Positions 1 to 9,147 of a stretch of 24,568 nucleotides of DNA are shown in pieces (position 1 is the stretch's first letter; every line of letters begins with the position of its first letter). The notes beneath the pieces are model-generated. The model made no database searches and was not told the origin of the DNA. It saw nothing but the letters and a program-made list of their open reading frames with translations. The translations under genes and the position numbers were made by a program. This DNA comes from JAHEZL01 sp964406465 (GTDB lineage: Bacteria; Bacteroidota; Bacteroidia; Flavobacteriales_C; GCA-002722245): assembly GCA_964406465.1 (NCBI GenBank), contig CAYORT010000032.1:1-24568 (forward strand), in the 5' to 3' direction.

Positions 1-775
1 ACCAAACAACATCATGCTGGTATCACTCACCAGAAGTTTCTCAATTTTAAGTGATGGATACACCCCTTCATCTGATGAAGGAGGAAATACCATGACCAAT
101 GACTTGATGAACAAAGTGCTGGTGGAAGATGCAATAGTAACGGTAAGTTATTCAAATAATATTGATACGCTTTACATGCTTGCTCCGGGTATGTACGCCA
201 GCCTTACAACACCACAATACAAAGATGTAGAATACACCATACACGCCATCGATAAATCGCACAACTTAGAAATAACAGCAACCGAAAAAATGCTGTCGCA
301 AGTGGAATTTAACAGTGCAGAATTTGTTTACGAAGAGGGAATACTAAACTTCAAATTTTCTTTCGATGATCCATCTGAAATCAATTACTACATGTTGAAT
401 ATCTTTCGCAAAAATGGAAATGGGAATACCGATCCTAACAAAGTAGACATCAACACCTTCTTGTCAAATGGTAATGCATATATAGGAGGAGATGTATTCA
501 CCGATTTAAACTTTAATGGCACAACAACGGCTGCAAAAATAAAGCTTAGCAATTACGTTCCTGCCGCAACCCAAGATACCATGATTGTTACCATTTCAAA
601 CATTAGCATAGGTTACTTCAACTACTTATCGGTAAGAAATAAAGTAAACAACAATATAATGAGTCAGGTTTTCAACGAACCCATCAACTACCCCACTAAT
701 GTTCAAAACGGTTTAGGATTTTTCTCAACCCATTTTCCAGATACCAAAGTTTTAATTTTACCAGTGAAGCTTTAA
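1..775 (+). CDS. DUF4249-like surface protein, 5' end cut by window edge
   Basis: The frame is open to the left edge, so the signal peptide and first residues are missing; the ATG at 14 is internal. The visible part is rich in beta-strand-like segments. Its end, N-E-P-I-N-Y-P-T-N-V-Q-N-G-L-G-F-F, matches the conserved eP..v.sNi.nGlGiF signature of the DUF4249 family. That family consists of Bacteroidota lipoproteins commonly encoded next to TonB-dependent receptors, with no established biochemical role. The earlier segment A-I-V-T-V-S-Y followed by A-P-G-M-Y also fits the family layout (a displayed strand, then G.Y). A SusC-like or TonB receptor gene just upstream, outside the window, would fit but is not seen. 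The family call rests on recognised motifs only. Confidence 0.65.
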   Translation, partial: PNNIMLVSLTRSFSILSDGYTPSSDEGGNTMTNDLMNKVLVEDAIVTVSYSNNIDTLYMLAPGMYASLTTPQYKDVEYTIHAIDKSHNLEITATEKMLSQVEFNSAEFVYEEGILNFKFSFDDPSEINYYMLNIFRKNGNGNTDPNKVDINTFLSNGNAYIGGDVFTDLNFNGTTTAAKIKLSNYVPAATQDTMIVTISNISIGYFNYLSVRNKVNNNIMSQVFNEPINYPTNVQNGLGFFSTHFPDTKVLILPVKL

Positions 776-930
776 TGAAAAATGAGATTTAAAAAAATCA
801 TCATCATCGTAAAAACAACAACTGCAAAAGAAATATCAAGCCTTTTCATAGTAGTAGGATTTAATTAGTATCAAGTTCGAAAAAAGAAAGACGTACAAGT
901 GAATAAAAAATTAAAATAATAGCGATTGAC

Positions 931-962
931 AAAAAAACCGGTTGTTATTGCTAACAACCGGT
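931..962 (-). terminator. Rho-independent terminator of the GH18 gene
   Basis: A perfect 10-bp inverted repeat (937-946 with 953-962) with a 6-base loop is followed on the minus strand by a run of T. It lies 22 bases past the stop of the chitinase-like gene. The rest of 776-984 holds no gene that I can see. Confidence 0.85.
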
Positions 963-984
963 AGCCAAATTCAAAACCCTACTA

Positions 985-2310
985 CTAATTTTGAATCAGC
1001 ACTTTTTGAGTAGACCCCTCTACTTTGATGATGTACAAACCACCCGATAGTTGTGACACATCGATAATGCCGTTTGCCTCAACATTTTGCTCTAGCACCA
1101 ATTTGCCCAAGTCATCAAAGATTTTCACCGTTTGCGTTTGAGTTCCATTGAAATGCAAAACATTGCTTGCCGGATTAGGATAAATCAAATTAGCATTGGT
1201 GCTCAATAGTTCCTCTTCGCCTGTAGTTAAGCAAGAATTGAAAATAGTTGAGTAGTTATTGGCAAATGAATAACCATTAATTAAATCCATGTTAATTGAC
1301 CATGTTGCTAAGCCATGTAAATCGGGGTAACCTCCAGCCTTTGATAAAGTGTAAGCACCAGGTTGCGGCCCCTCACCACGTAGGTAAGCCAAGGCCGCAC
1401 TGACTGCTGCAGGAGAAAAATACCCGCTCGCTGCTGCACCAGACGCTGGTAAACAAACTGCTATTTGTGAAGGTGACATTCCATTGTAAACTCCCTTTCC
1501 ATTAGCACAAGTAAATCCTTTAATCAAGGCATCTATTTGACTCACGATAAAATCGGGCGAAGATGGCGGATACAAAACTCCATCTAAACCATACATTGGT
1601 CCGCCAGTATTGTACAACTGCACCATCAATAAATCTATGTCATCTCTTAAGGCTTCAATCATTGGTAAATAAGCAACACCATAAGTCGATGCTAAGTAAG
1701 GTGAGAGTCCGCCAGAAGAATAAGCCACCTCAGGCACCATAGTTAAAATCATCTTTTTGTTATATGTTATCTGGTACCATGCCAACAATTCTTCAATTGC
1801 TTCAATCATCAATCGAATATGAGGTTCGGGATTGGTAATAGTGCCGCCATTGACTTGACGCAAATAAACAGGTCTTTCTAAGTCTATATCGATGCCATCT
1901 AAACCATAAGAACTTATTACATCCATCACCTTTGCAACAAAAATATTCTTCTCATTGGTAGAATTTAGTTTAAAAGATCCCAATCCACCACCAATACTTA
2001 TCAATACTTTTTTTCCTTGTGCTTGCACAAAGGGAATATCTTGACGCAATTTATTGTCGTTGATGGCATAAAAAGACAAAGCATTTACGTTATTATTATC
2101 GGCCACTCCATCGCCTCCACCAGCTTCTAAAAACGACAAACAAAAAACATTGTATGCCGGATTAACATTTGCCAAAGGAATATAAGAACCCCAACTGGTT
2201 TGATAATAGCCTACCAAAACATTGCAAGGCAATTGAGCTTTAAGATGGACTGAAATTGAGACAAATAATAGAAACAGAAGAGTTAATTTTTCACGTAAAT
2301 AATTTTTCAT
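985..2310 (-). CDS. Secreted GH18 family chitinase-like glycosidase with T9SS type A sorting domain
   Basis: Glycoside hydrolase family 18 enzymes cleave chitin or related N-acetylglucosamine polymers by substrate-assisted catalysis. The signature DxxDxDxE is intact at D138, D141, D143 and E145, with E145 the expected acid/base. The upstream SxGG strand is at 105-108, a Q-L-Y-N strand is at 231-234, and the late barrel tryptophan is W337 in T-W-S-I-N. Residues 1-26 are a signal peptide ending A-Q. Residues about 376-441 are a T9SS type A sorting domain (Y-P-N-P, then G-L-Y-I-I-K-V), so the protein should cross the outer membrane. The layout most resembles the chitinase D/ChiC-like branch of GH18. 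It lies 78 bases downstream of the giant modular gene on the same strand without a clear terminator between them, so co-transcription is plausible. Substrate is inferred; some GH18 proteins are endo-beta-N-acetylglucosaminidases. Confidence 0.9.
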   Translation of the reverse strand: MKNYLREKLTLLFLLFVSISVHLKAQLPCNVLVGYYQTSWGSYIPLANVNPAYNVFCLSFLEAGGGDGVADNNNVNALSFYAINDNKLRQDIPFVQAQGKKVLISIGGGLGSFKLNSTNEKNIFVAKVMDVISSYGLDGIDIDLERPVYLRQVNGGTITNPEPHIRLMIEAIEELLAWYQITYNKKMILTMVPEVAYSSGGLSPYLASTYGVAYLPMIEALRDDIDLLMVQLYNTGGPMYGLDGVLYPPSSPDFIVSQIDALIKGFTCANGKGVYNGMSPSQIAVCLPASGAAASGYFSPAAVSAALAYLRGEGPQPGAYTLSKAGGYPDLHGLATWSINMDLINGYSFANNYSTIFNSCLTTGEEELLSTNANLIYPNPASNVLHFNGTQTQTVKIFDDLGKLVLEQNVEANGIIDVSQLSGGLYIIKVEGSTQKVLIQN

Positions 2311-2388
2311 AAGACTTAGGTTTGGTTATAGTCAAAAATGCCTTCTTTTCGTTGCTTGAAAAAAACAATAAAAGAAGAAATTAGTGAC

Positions 2389-5300
2389 TTAATACAAAAC
2401 CGTAACTGTACCTATGCGTTGATTTACCTGATCTTTCGCGTTCTCTTTGTTGGTGCTGTATGTAATTTTGTACACATAAACATCTTGTTGCACCGTATGG
2501 CCATTGTAAGTACCATTCCAACCAACATTCATGTCTTTTGAACTAAAAATTAATTCGCCCCAACGATTGAAAACCAACATCTCAAAATTATCTATGTACT
2601 TTCCTTCGGCCTTAAAGATTGCATTATTTTGATCTCCATTTAGAGTAATTGCGTTAGGCACAAAGAAAGAACTTTCACAATAATCTACCAAGGTTATTTT
2701 ATCGCTTACAGAGCAAACATCTTGCGTTATGGTTAATGAATAAGTGCCACCTTTATTTGCAATTATTTGAGCAGCTGAGCTACCGTCGTTCCACAAATAT
2801 TTGTAAGCATTATTGGGAGTAAAAGTACCACGAATATTCACCCCATTTTTTTCTTCTTCAAAGCAATACACCAACTTCTGATTTTGATCGAATAGTGTTT
2901 GAGGAAGATCTATCACATTCACATACACTCTATCGGTATCTTTACAATTAAAATTATTTACAATTACTTGGTACCACGATGAACTACCCGCAATGATTCC
3001 TTGAGTTTTTTCACCATTGCTCCATTGGTAATTCATGTTTGCATTGCCGGCATCAATCAAAATAGATTGCCCCTCACAGATACTCACACTATCTTTTCCA
3101 TTCATCAAATTAACCACAGGCATTTTATTAAACTTAACATTGATAGTGTCGTGATCAACACAATTATTGGCATCGGTAACAATTAAAGAATAATTGCCAG
3201 TGTTAGCCACAACAATGTTATTTTGATTGCTTCCTGTACTCCACAAATATTGATTGCCAGGCGCTACAACATTTGAATTTAAAGTAACTACATCGCCTTC
3301 ACAGCGCACTATATCATCACCCAAATCAACCACAGGATTTTGAAATTCTGTCACCACTGCGTCCATGGTATCTTTACAATTTTTGGAAGAAGTTACAATC
3401 ACAGAATAAGTTCCACCCCTGTTGACTTTAAGTGTTGGATCGGTAACGTTACCAGTCCACAAATAAGTGTAGGTATTTCCTAAATTTTTACCAATTACTA
3501 CCTCTTGCTGTGAACAGATACTTGTTGCAGGAACGATTGATGACAAGTCGGGTTTAGGATTTACCGTCACCACAACATTATCATCTCCAGTGCAGCCCAG
3601 TCCGTTGTCGATATTTAAGGTAAAAGTACCTGCCGTTTTCACAGCTATTTGAGGGCTAGTTTCTCCTGTACTCCACAAGAAATTAAAGCCGGTTGATGAT
3701 GCGTAGCTAGAACTCAAAACAATACTTTCGCCATCACACATGCTGCTATCTGGAGCAGCAGTAATTTGCAGCGGCAACTTTGATTTTATGCTCACCGCAA
3801 AATTATCTTTTCCTTTACAGCCATAGGCATCGCTAATCTCTACCCAACCACTCACGGCGGCATTAAGGCTAGCCAAAGTAAGGCTGTTTTGCGTAGTGTT
3901 GTTGTGCCACAAATAAGTGTACGGACCATTGCCATTATTGAACGAAGATGCATCGAAAGTTAAAGTGTTGTTAGGACAAACAACAGTATCTCTAAGAACA
4001 TTTGGAGTAGGCAAAGCAATAACATTTACTTTGATAGAATCGACATTTTTACATTGATTTGCATCAGTTACTTGCAATGAGAAATTTCCATTTTGATTCA
4101 CCGAAATTTGTGAAGTTGTAGCATTCGTATTCCACTTGAATGTCCAACCTGCTTGTGCATTCTGCAAGCCAATATTAGTGCTTGCTCCAGCACAAATATT
4201 TTTATCGGCACCTAAATCAAAAACAGGTAAAGCATTTACTGTAAGCTGCATGCTATCGCTTCCGCTACAACCATTTCCATCATTTACAACAACGCCGTAA
4301 ATACCCGAATTTTTTGCCGTTATAGTGCTTGCAGTAGCACCCGTATTCCAAGAAATTGTGTAATTGTTTGATGAATATTGCGCATCTAGAATTATGGAAT
4401 CACCGGCACAAATTGCTTTGTCATTTAACTGCACCAAAAGGTTGTTGCTTTCTTTCACAAAAATACTATCGCTGCCTTTACAGCCTTTACCATCGGTGGC
4501 GGTTACCTTATACCAACCTTCTTGATTAGCAGTAATTGAAGAACTAGTGGACACTTGCGTACCAGTCCATGCATAAGTATAATTTCCATCACCACCGCTA
4601 TAGTTGGCTTGAAGAGTTACGTTGTTGCCTGTGCAAATTTGTATAGTATCATTTGCAAAAGACACATTGAGCGCTGGCGCTAAACTCACCATCACGGTAT
4701 CTCTATTTTTACAACCTAACTGACTCGTTAACTCCAACACATAGTGTCCGTCCTTTGTGACGGTTAAAGTAGACCCCGTTTCTTGATTTGGCAACCACAA
4801 AGAACTTCCTTGCGAACCATTATTGCTTAACACAATTGAAGAGCCTGCACATAAAGTTTGATCGGTGCCAAGATTAACAACAGGTTTATTTTCAATAGCA
4901 ACATTGATGGTATCTGAACCTGCACAACCCGAAGCGCTCATCACTCCCACCATATAGGTGCCAGCAGTATTTACAGTGATTTGCGGCGTATTTAAGTTAC
5001 CAGGCATCCACAAATAAGAAGTGAAGTTATTTCCCGCACTTAGCACTAAACTAGCGCCTGCGCATAAAGTGGTGTCTTTACCTACATTTACTTTAACCGC
5101 AGTAGATGTGGTGATATTAATGGTATCACTCACTTTACATCCCGTAGCATTGTTTGCTGTTACAAAATATTTACCTGGTAATACAGTAGTTAAAGTAGCT
5201 GTTGTAGCGCCATTGTTCCATAAGTAAGAAGTATATCCTGCACCAGCATTGAGAGTGATACTTGCTCCAGCACATAACGCTGTGTCATTTCCCAAATTAA

Positions 5301-7737
5301 TCAAAGGAATTGGTACAACAGTAATCTTGGCATTGCCCTTTCCTATGTCGAAACATTTACCACTTACCACACTATCAACTGTATAATCAACATTGGTATT
5401 GGCATAAAAAGAATAGATAGTATCGGTGGCATCCACCACTTTTTGAACGCCATTATTTTTCAAGTAAATTTTAAAAGGAGCTTTACCTGTTAGCTTAACA
5501 GAAATTTTTGCTGAGTCTCCGTTACAAATTGATTTGGTTCCAGAAATGGTAGCCGTTGGTTTGGTGCATGAATCGTTACAAAATTCGATTTTGTCGTTGA
5601 GCACAGTGTCACACGGACCGCTACTTACTTTAACCAGAGCATAAATACCTTTAGGCACAGTTGCAGAAAGTACAGTATACGTTGAAGTTGAAATATTATT
5701 TATCGTTTTCAAAGCACCATTAGCATCGAGATATTGTATGCTCCATGGAGCAGTGCCACCAGTAAATTTAATTTTAAGATCGCCACCCTTTTGGCAATCG
5801 CTTTGACACTTACCTACATCGGTTTTATCCCAATGTGCATTTGGTCGAGTTTTCTTTGGAACAACAACACTTGCTTTATGACAATTTAAAAAGATACCAC
5901 CACTGTTATCGGTAATACTTAAAATTTTGTATTCGCCAGGTTCTGAAACAACAATTACATCGGTAGGATTTGTAACTCCCGATTTCTGATAAATAACGCC
6001 ATTGGGACCTTGCACGGTATAGGTGAAAGGAGCTGCGCCAAAAAGATTAACATAGAGTTCTGTTTTTTCACCCTGACAAATAGCACCTTTAAAATAATTT
6101 AGATTGGCTGTTGGTGAAGGACAAGCCGATGCAAAGTAAGTTTCACCAAAACCTTTTTCGGCGCTGTAAGCTGGAAAAGCAAGGACAATAGCATCTATCA
6201 CCGGACCTAAATCTTCGTAGTTTACACATGCTACAAAAACAGTATCGTAATCATAGTTGTAAATTTTTGTTTTGGTGATACACTTTGTTACATCGCTGCA
6301 CTTATCAACTTTACCCGACACCAAACACACTTCTGTGGTATCAATCTTTTTGAGTACCACTTTCATTCGCAACTTATCAAATTCCTTTTGCACTTCGTTT
6401 TTCACGAAATTCACATCGGCATGCCAAAAAACGCGAGCAGCTTCGTCGATATACGACGAAATATCACTCCAATAAAAACATTCATTGTAGCATCCTAAAT
6501 TTTGGTAATGCGCAGGCTTTGCAGGATTAGCGCTACCCCAATTCACTTTAGCATCATTTGAAACCAAACTAGGCGCTACAGCCCAATCATCACCCAACTG
6601 AATTAAGTTGTTACGCATTCTTTCACCATAAGATAAACCAGGTGTTGCATTTAAAGGCACCAAGGTTCCTATTACATTTGAATTGCTTAAATAAGCAGCG
6701 CGTTGTGTAGTAAATACATTTTTTAAAATGTTACCAGCCCCTTCACTTCCATCGTGGTAAGCGTAAGCCAACACCTCTTCTGCTACAAATGGATCGGCGG
6801 CCTTATTAAAAAAATCGATAGGATTATAACAAAACTTCTTTTCCCAGTAAACAAAAGAAGTGTAATCGTACATAGCTTTTGAAAGGCATGCTGTTACGAA
6901 ATTACCTCCATTAATTATTGAATTGTAATCGAGCGGATGGGCTGGATTGTTATATAAATCGGGATAAAATTGTTGAAGTTGAGACCAGCCAGGAGGTAAT
7001 ATTTGAAAACAACCACCCGACACCGAACCCGCTCTAAAATTTAATTTATTGGCACCACCTGCAGGAACAAAAGCTGCATCGCAGCCCATTCTACCTTCAA
7101 TCATAGACTGAGCAAAGACATAGTTGATAGAAGTGATTTCGGCACCAACCATATTGGTAAATAAACGATGAGTATGCGCGGCAGCGAGAGCCCATGACTT
7201 GCGATTGGTAGGAACCAAAACTTCGGCTTTATCTAAATTTCCTGGACCGCTCCACTCAGCAATTAAAGCTTGTCCCAAACACAACTTTTTTGGGGAGGAG
7301 ATGAAACAATCTTTACTAAACTGATATTTCCAAGGGTTGGCGTTATAGGATTTAGGAATAAATTTAGGATCGCTCACAATCACTTTTACAGTATCGTTAG
7401 AAGGAGTTAAACCATAAGGAGGAAGCACAAAATTGCCCGAATAAGTCCCGCCCCAAACAGAAACAGTTTTGCATGAATTGGGACCGGGCAACTCCCAAGA
7501 TTGAAAGTTAAAGGTCACTTGATTGCCAGAAATGGTGGCTGATGGACCACCGAAAGCAGTTATTCCCGGCCAAAAAAACTTGATATTGCCAGGCATCGCT
7601 TGATTTGAATTGTTGCACAATACCATCGATCCATTAATCTCACCAGTATTAGGAATGGGCGTAAGTTTCATATCGATAGTAAACTTTTGCGCCAGTATAG
7701 AAGTCGATAACAATAAGCAAATTAATAGCAATCTCAT
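2389..7737 (-). CDS. Giant exported modular protein: lysozyme-like region, Ig-like repeats, T9SS type B C-terminal domain
   Basis: This 1782-residue protein has a signal peptide at 1-16 (ending L-A-Q). Residues about 18-122 look like a beta-sandwich resembling carbohydrate-binding modules (inference). Residues about 180-445 carry three motifs in the order seen in lytic transglycosylases: E214 in S-M-I-E-G-R, S-G-G-C-F-Q-I-L-P at 240-248 (compare SGLMQIMP of Slt70), and L-A-Y-A-Y-H-D-G-S-E-G near 323-333 (compare LAAYNAGPG). Residues about 809-1686 hold twelve repeats of roughly 70 residues with the pattern D..LCAG.S..L, Y.W..G, G.Y.V...D..GC...D, which are Ig/PKD-like spacers. Residues 1687-1782 are the gliding-motility-associated C-terminal domain (VPNAITLNGD, FNRWGELIF, W.G, VYVYKI), a T9SS type B signal. 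The enzyme call is motif-based and moderate. The secretion and repeat calls are firm. An adhesin with an inactive lysozyme fold is the main alternative. Confidence 0.85.
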   Translation of the reverse strand: MRLLLICLLLSTSILAQKFTIDMKLTPIPNTGEINGSMVLCNNSNQAMPGNIKFFWPGITAFGGPSATISGNQVTFNFQSWELPGPNSCKTVSVWGGTYSGNFVLPPYGLTPSNDTVKVIVSDPKFIPKSYNANPWKYQFSKDCFISSPKKLCLGQALIAEWSGPGNLDKAEVLVPTNRKSWALAAAHTHRLFTNMVGAEITSINYVFAQSMIEGRMGCDAAFVPAGGANKLNFRAGSVSGGCFQILPPGWSQLQQFYPDLYNNPAHPLDYNSIINGGNFVTACLSKAMYDYTSFVYWEKKFCYNPIDFFNKAADPFVAEEVLAYAYHDGSEGAGNILKNVFTTQRAAYLSNSNVIGTLVPLNATPGLSYGERMRNNLIQLGDDWAVAPSLVSNDAKVNWGSANPAKPAHYQNLGCYNECFYWSDISSYIDEAARVFWHADVNFVKNEVQKEFDKLRMKVVLKKIDTTEVCLVSGKVDKCSDVTKCITKTKIYNYDYDTVFVACVNYEDLGPVIDAIVLAFPAYSAEKGFGETYFASACPSPTANLNYFKGAICQGEKTELYVNLFGAAPFTYTVQGPNGVIYQKSGVTNPTDVIVVSEPGEYKILSITDNSGGIFLNCHKASVVVPKKTRPNAHWDKTDVGKCQSDCQKGGDLKIKFTGGTAPWSIQYLDANGALKTINNISTSTYTVLSATVPKGIYALVKVSSGPCDTVLNDKIEFCNDSCTKPTATISGTKSICNGDSAKISVKLTGKAPFKIYLKNNGVQKVVDATDTIYSFYANTNVDYTVDSVVSGKCFDIGKGNAKITVVPIPLINLGNDTALCAGASITLNAGAGYTSYLWNNGATTATLTTVLPGKYFVTANNATGCKVSDTINITTSTAVKVNVGKDTTLCAGASLVLSAGNNFTSYLWMPGNLNTPQITVNTAGTYMVGVMSASGCAGSDTINVAIENKPVVNLGTDQTLCAGSSIVLSNNGSQGSSLWLPNQETGSTLTVTKDGHYVLELTSQLGCKNRDTVMVSLAPALNVSFANDTIQICTGNNVTLQANYSGGDGNYTYAWTGTQVSTSSSITANQEGWYKVTATDGKGCKGSDSIFVKESNNLLVQLNDKAICAGDSIILDAQYSSNNYTISWNTGATASTITAKNSGIYGVVVNDGNGCSGSDSMQLTVNALPVFDLGADKNICAGASTNIGLQNAQAGWTFKWNTNATTSQISVNQNGNFSLQVTDANQCKNVDSIKVNVIALPTPNVLRDTVVCPNNTLTFDASSFNNGNGPYTYLWHNNTTQNSLTLASLNAAVSGWVEISDAYGCKGKDNFAVSIKSKLPLQITAAPDSSMCDGESIVLSSSYASSTGFNFLWSTGETSPQIAVKTAGTFTLNIDNGLGCTGDDNVVVTVNPKPDLSSIVPATSICSQQEVVIGKNLGNTYTYLWTGNVTDPTLKVNRGGTYSVIVTSSKNCKDTMDAVVTEFQNPVVDLGDDIVRCEGDVVTLNSNVVAPGNQYLWSTGSNQNNIVVANTGNYSLIVTDANNCVDHDTINVKFNKMPVVNLMNGKDSVSICEGQSILIDAGNANMNYQWSNGEKTQGIIAGSSSWYQVIVNNFNCKDTDRVYVNVIDLPQTLFDQNQKLVYCFEEEKNGVNIRGTFTPNNAYKYLWNDGSSAAQIIANKGGTYSLTITQDVCSVSDKITLVDYCESSFFVPNAITLNGDQNNAIFKAEGKYIDNFEMLVFNRWGELIFSSKDMNVGWNGTYNGHTVQQDVYVYKITYSTNKENAKDQVNQRIGTVTVLY

Positions 7738-7826
7738 AGTTCGGTAGTTTAGGAATACTTCAAATAAACACTTTTGAGAAAGGCTATACGAAACAAAAAA
7801 TTAAAAAAATAACGATTCAAGAGCGC

Positions 7827-7865
7827 AAAAAAAAAGCACTTCCGCTTGGGGTCACGGAAGTGCTT
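7827..7865 (-). terminator. Stand-alone rho-independent terminator or attenuator
   Basis: A perfect 11-bp stem (7834-7844 with 7855-7865) with a 10-base loop is followed on the minus strand by about nine T. It lies between the previous gene's own terminator and the start codon of the giant gene. The upstream base string at 7905-7913 (minus TTAAGTGCT) could pair with the first arm of this stem, which would give an alternative structure. Confidence 0.75.
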
Positions 7866-7953
7866 AATTGGCTCACCAAAAACTTAGGGGAGAAGCTTAA
7901 GGTTAGCACTTAACTACTACTACTTTATCAAAACGAGTTGAATTGATGCAACA
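7827..7953 (-). ncRNA. Candidate small RNA or leader transcript
   Basis: Upstream of the stand-alone terminator the minus strand shows TTTG (7985-7988 complement), a 19-base spacer and TATTCTTT (7958-7965 complement). This is a partial match to the Bacteroidota promoter. Transcription from there would give roughly 125 bases ending in the hairpin. No ORF of note is inside. The promoter's -7 box is imperfect, so this is tentative. Confidence 0.25.
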
Positions 7954-8018
7954 AAAAAAAGAATAAACGAAAGCTTAGAAAAAACAAAATCATTTGATTT
8001 TCACGATTTGAACAAAGC

Positions 8019-8045
8019 AAAAAAGTCAGTCCGAAGACTGACTTT
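8019..8045 (-). terminator. Rho-independent terminator with UUCG tetraloop
   Basis: A perfect 10-bp stem (8022-8031 with 8036-8045) closes a UUCG loop flanked by C and G on the minus strand, followed by a T run. It lies 22 bases past the stop of the gene ending at 8067. Confidence 0.88.
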
Positions 8046-8066
8046 CCAATAAATAAATTCTTCATA

Positions 8067-8993
8067 TCACTCAACAATGACGAGCTTTTGAACCAACACT
8101 TTATCGCTATCTAAAATTTGAATAAAATAATTACCCTGCGGTAAATTTGAAATATCAATTTGAGAATCTATGGCCGATAATTTTGACTCGTATACCAATA
8201 CTCCGCTTTCATTATAGATGTAAATAGGTAAATTCTCTTTAGAAATAATGTTCACCTTTTGCATAGAAGGATTTGGATATACCTTAAAAAGATGCGTTTC
8301 GTTCTCACTAACACTTGTTTGATTTAAAACAGTAAAATGAATTTCAGGAGTCCATTCTGAAGAATCCACAGCATTATAAGCTTTAACCTTCACATAATAA
8401 TCACTCGAAGGAGGTAATGAACTTAAACCAACAGTAACATTGTTAAAGTGAGGATAATTGATATTAAAATTCGTTGTTAAGTAGATATAAATAGGCGAAA
8501 TAAAAACACTGGTGCTTCCAACCTGCACCTGGTACTGATTAGTACCACCTATATTTTTAAATATAAGAACTGTAGAGGCCAAACTGCTAAAAGCAAAATT
8601 ATTGGTTGGTTGGATAATTAGTGGAAAAGCCCTGGTAGTGAAAACATAGGTAGAAGACCACTCGGTAGTATCACTTGCATTTCTGCCTCGAACCCTCCAG
8701 TACTGTTTGGTGCCGTAATACAAATTGTAAATTACCTTTTCTACGGTATCTGTGCTGTTAAGCGAAGAATAATCGCTGGTTCCAACAGAATCTTTTAGCA
8801 AGGGTGAGTTAAAAAACGGAGTGGTATCCACCTGCACATCATAGTACTGCATATTGGCAACAGGATGAAAAGCAAAAGTCAACTTCACCGCTTGGGTATC
8901 AATACTGTTGTGAGGATACAAAATTATTGGCGCGCTGGCACTACCTAATACATAAAGCATGAGCATGCCTAGTAACAATTGTAATTTCTTCAT
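8067..8993 (-). CDS. T9SS substrate with two fibronectin-III-like domains
   Basis: The 308-residue product has a signal peptide at 1-21 (hydrophobic core L-L-L-G-M-L-M-L-Y-V-L, then S-A-S-A). Two fibronectin-III-like domains follow at about 22-120 and 124-222; each has the typical Y.VQV.....F.SP strand (Y-Y-D-V-Q-V-D at 50-56 and Y-Q-V-Q-V at 154-158) and a late W-R-V-R or V-K-V-K strand. A short linker leads to a T9SS type A sorting domain at about 236-308 (V-Y-P-N-P, G-N-Y-F-I-Q-I, K-L-V-I-V-E). No enzymatic module is visible, so a surface or matrix role is likely but unproven. It is monocistronic: its own promoter lies upstream and a strong terminator downstream. Confidence 0.85.
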   Translation of the reverse strand: MKKLQLLLGMLMLYVLGSASAPIILYPHNSIDTQAVKLTFAFHPVANMQYYDVQVDTTPFFNSPLLKDSVGTSDYSSLNSTDTVEKVIYNLYYGTKQYWRVRGRNASDTTEWSSTYVFTTRAFPLIIQPTNNFAFSSLASTVLIFKNIGGTNQYQVQVGSTSVFISPIYIYLTTNFNINYPHFNNVTVGLSSLPPSSDYYVKVKAYNAVDSSEWTPEIHFTVLNQTSVSENETHLFKVYPNPSMQKVNIISKENLPIYIYNESGVLVYESKLSAIDSQIDISNLPQGNYFIQILDSDKVLVQKLVIVE

Positions 8994-9015
8994 AGTCGTT
9001 TCCCTGTAGTTTACT

Positions 9016-9047
9016 TAAATATATAAAGATGGGTGGCGTAACACAAA
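9016..9047 (-). promoter_or_regulatory. Bacteroidota-type promoter of the fibronectin-type gene
   Basis: On the minus strand TTTG (9044-9047) and TATATTTA (9016-9023) are separated by 20 bases, close to the consensus TTTG / TAnnTTTG. The predicted start of transcription is about 18 bases before the ATG at 8993. Confidence 0.5.
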
Positions 9048-9147
9048 CAAAAAAAAGCAAAAATTAGCGATTGGTGAATTTTATCGTTGCAGCGACACAT
9101 TGTTTCCTATTGATTTAATCTGTACTTTTTGGATAAATATTTCAAAT

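Larger units (their letters stand above)
7738..8066. other. 329-base gap with two minus-strand terminators and a possible small transcript
   Basis: No credible protein gene lies here. It contains two hairpins with T runs on the minus strand, about 160 bases apart. The first (8019-8045) closes the fibronectin-type gene. The second (7827-7865) has no gene directly upstream and sits about 90 bases before the ATG of the giant gene. A possible promoter for the giant gene is TTTATTTG on the minus strand near 7764-7771. Confidence 0.6.

Noticed and set aside
2338..2541. Open frame on the plus strand at the end of the giant gene
   Set aside because: It mostly overlaps the C-terminal T9SS domain of the minus-strand gene, has no protein-like family features, and is explained as an antisense shadow.
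2680..5311. DNA repeats in the giant gene as a possible CRISPR or satellite array
   Set aside because: The periodicity is at the protein level (Ig-like modules of about 70 residues) with strongly diverged DNA, so it is a coding repeat.
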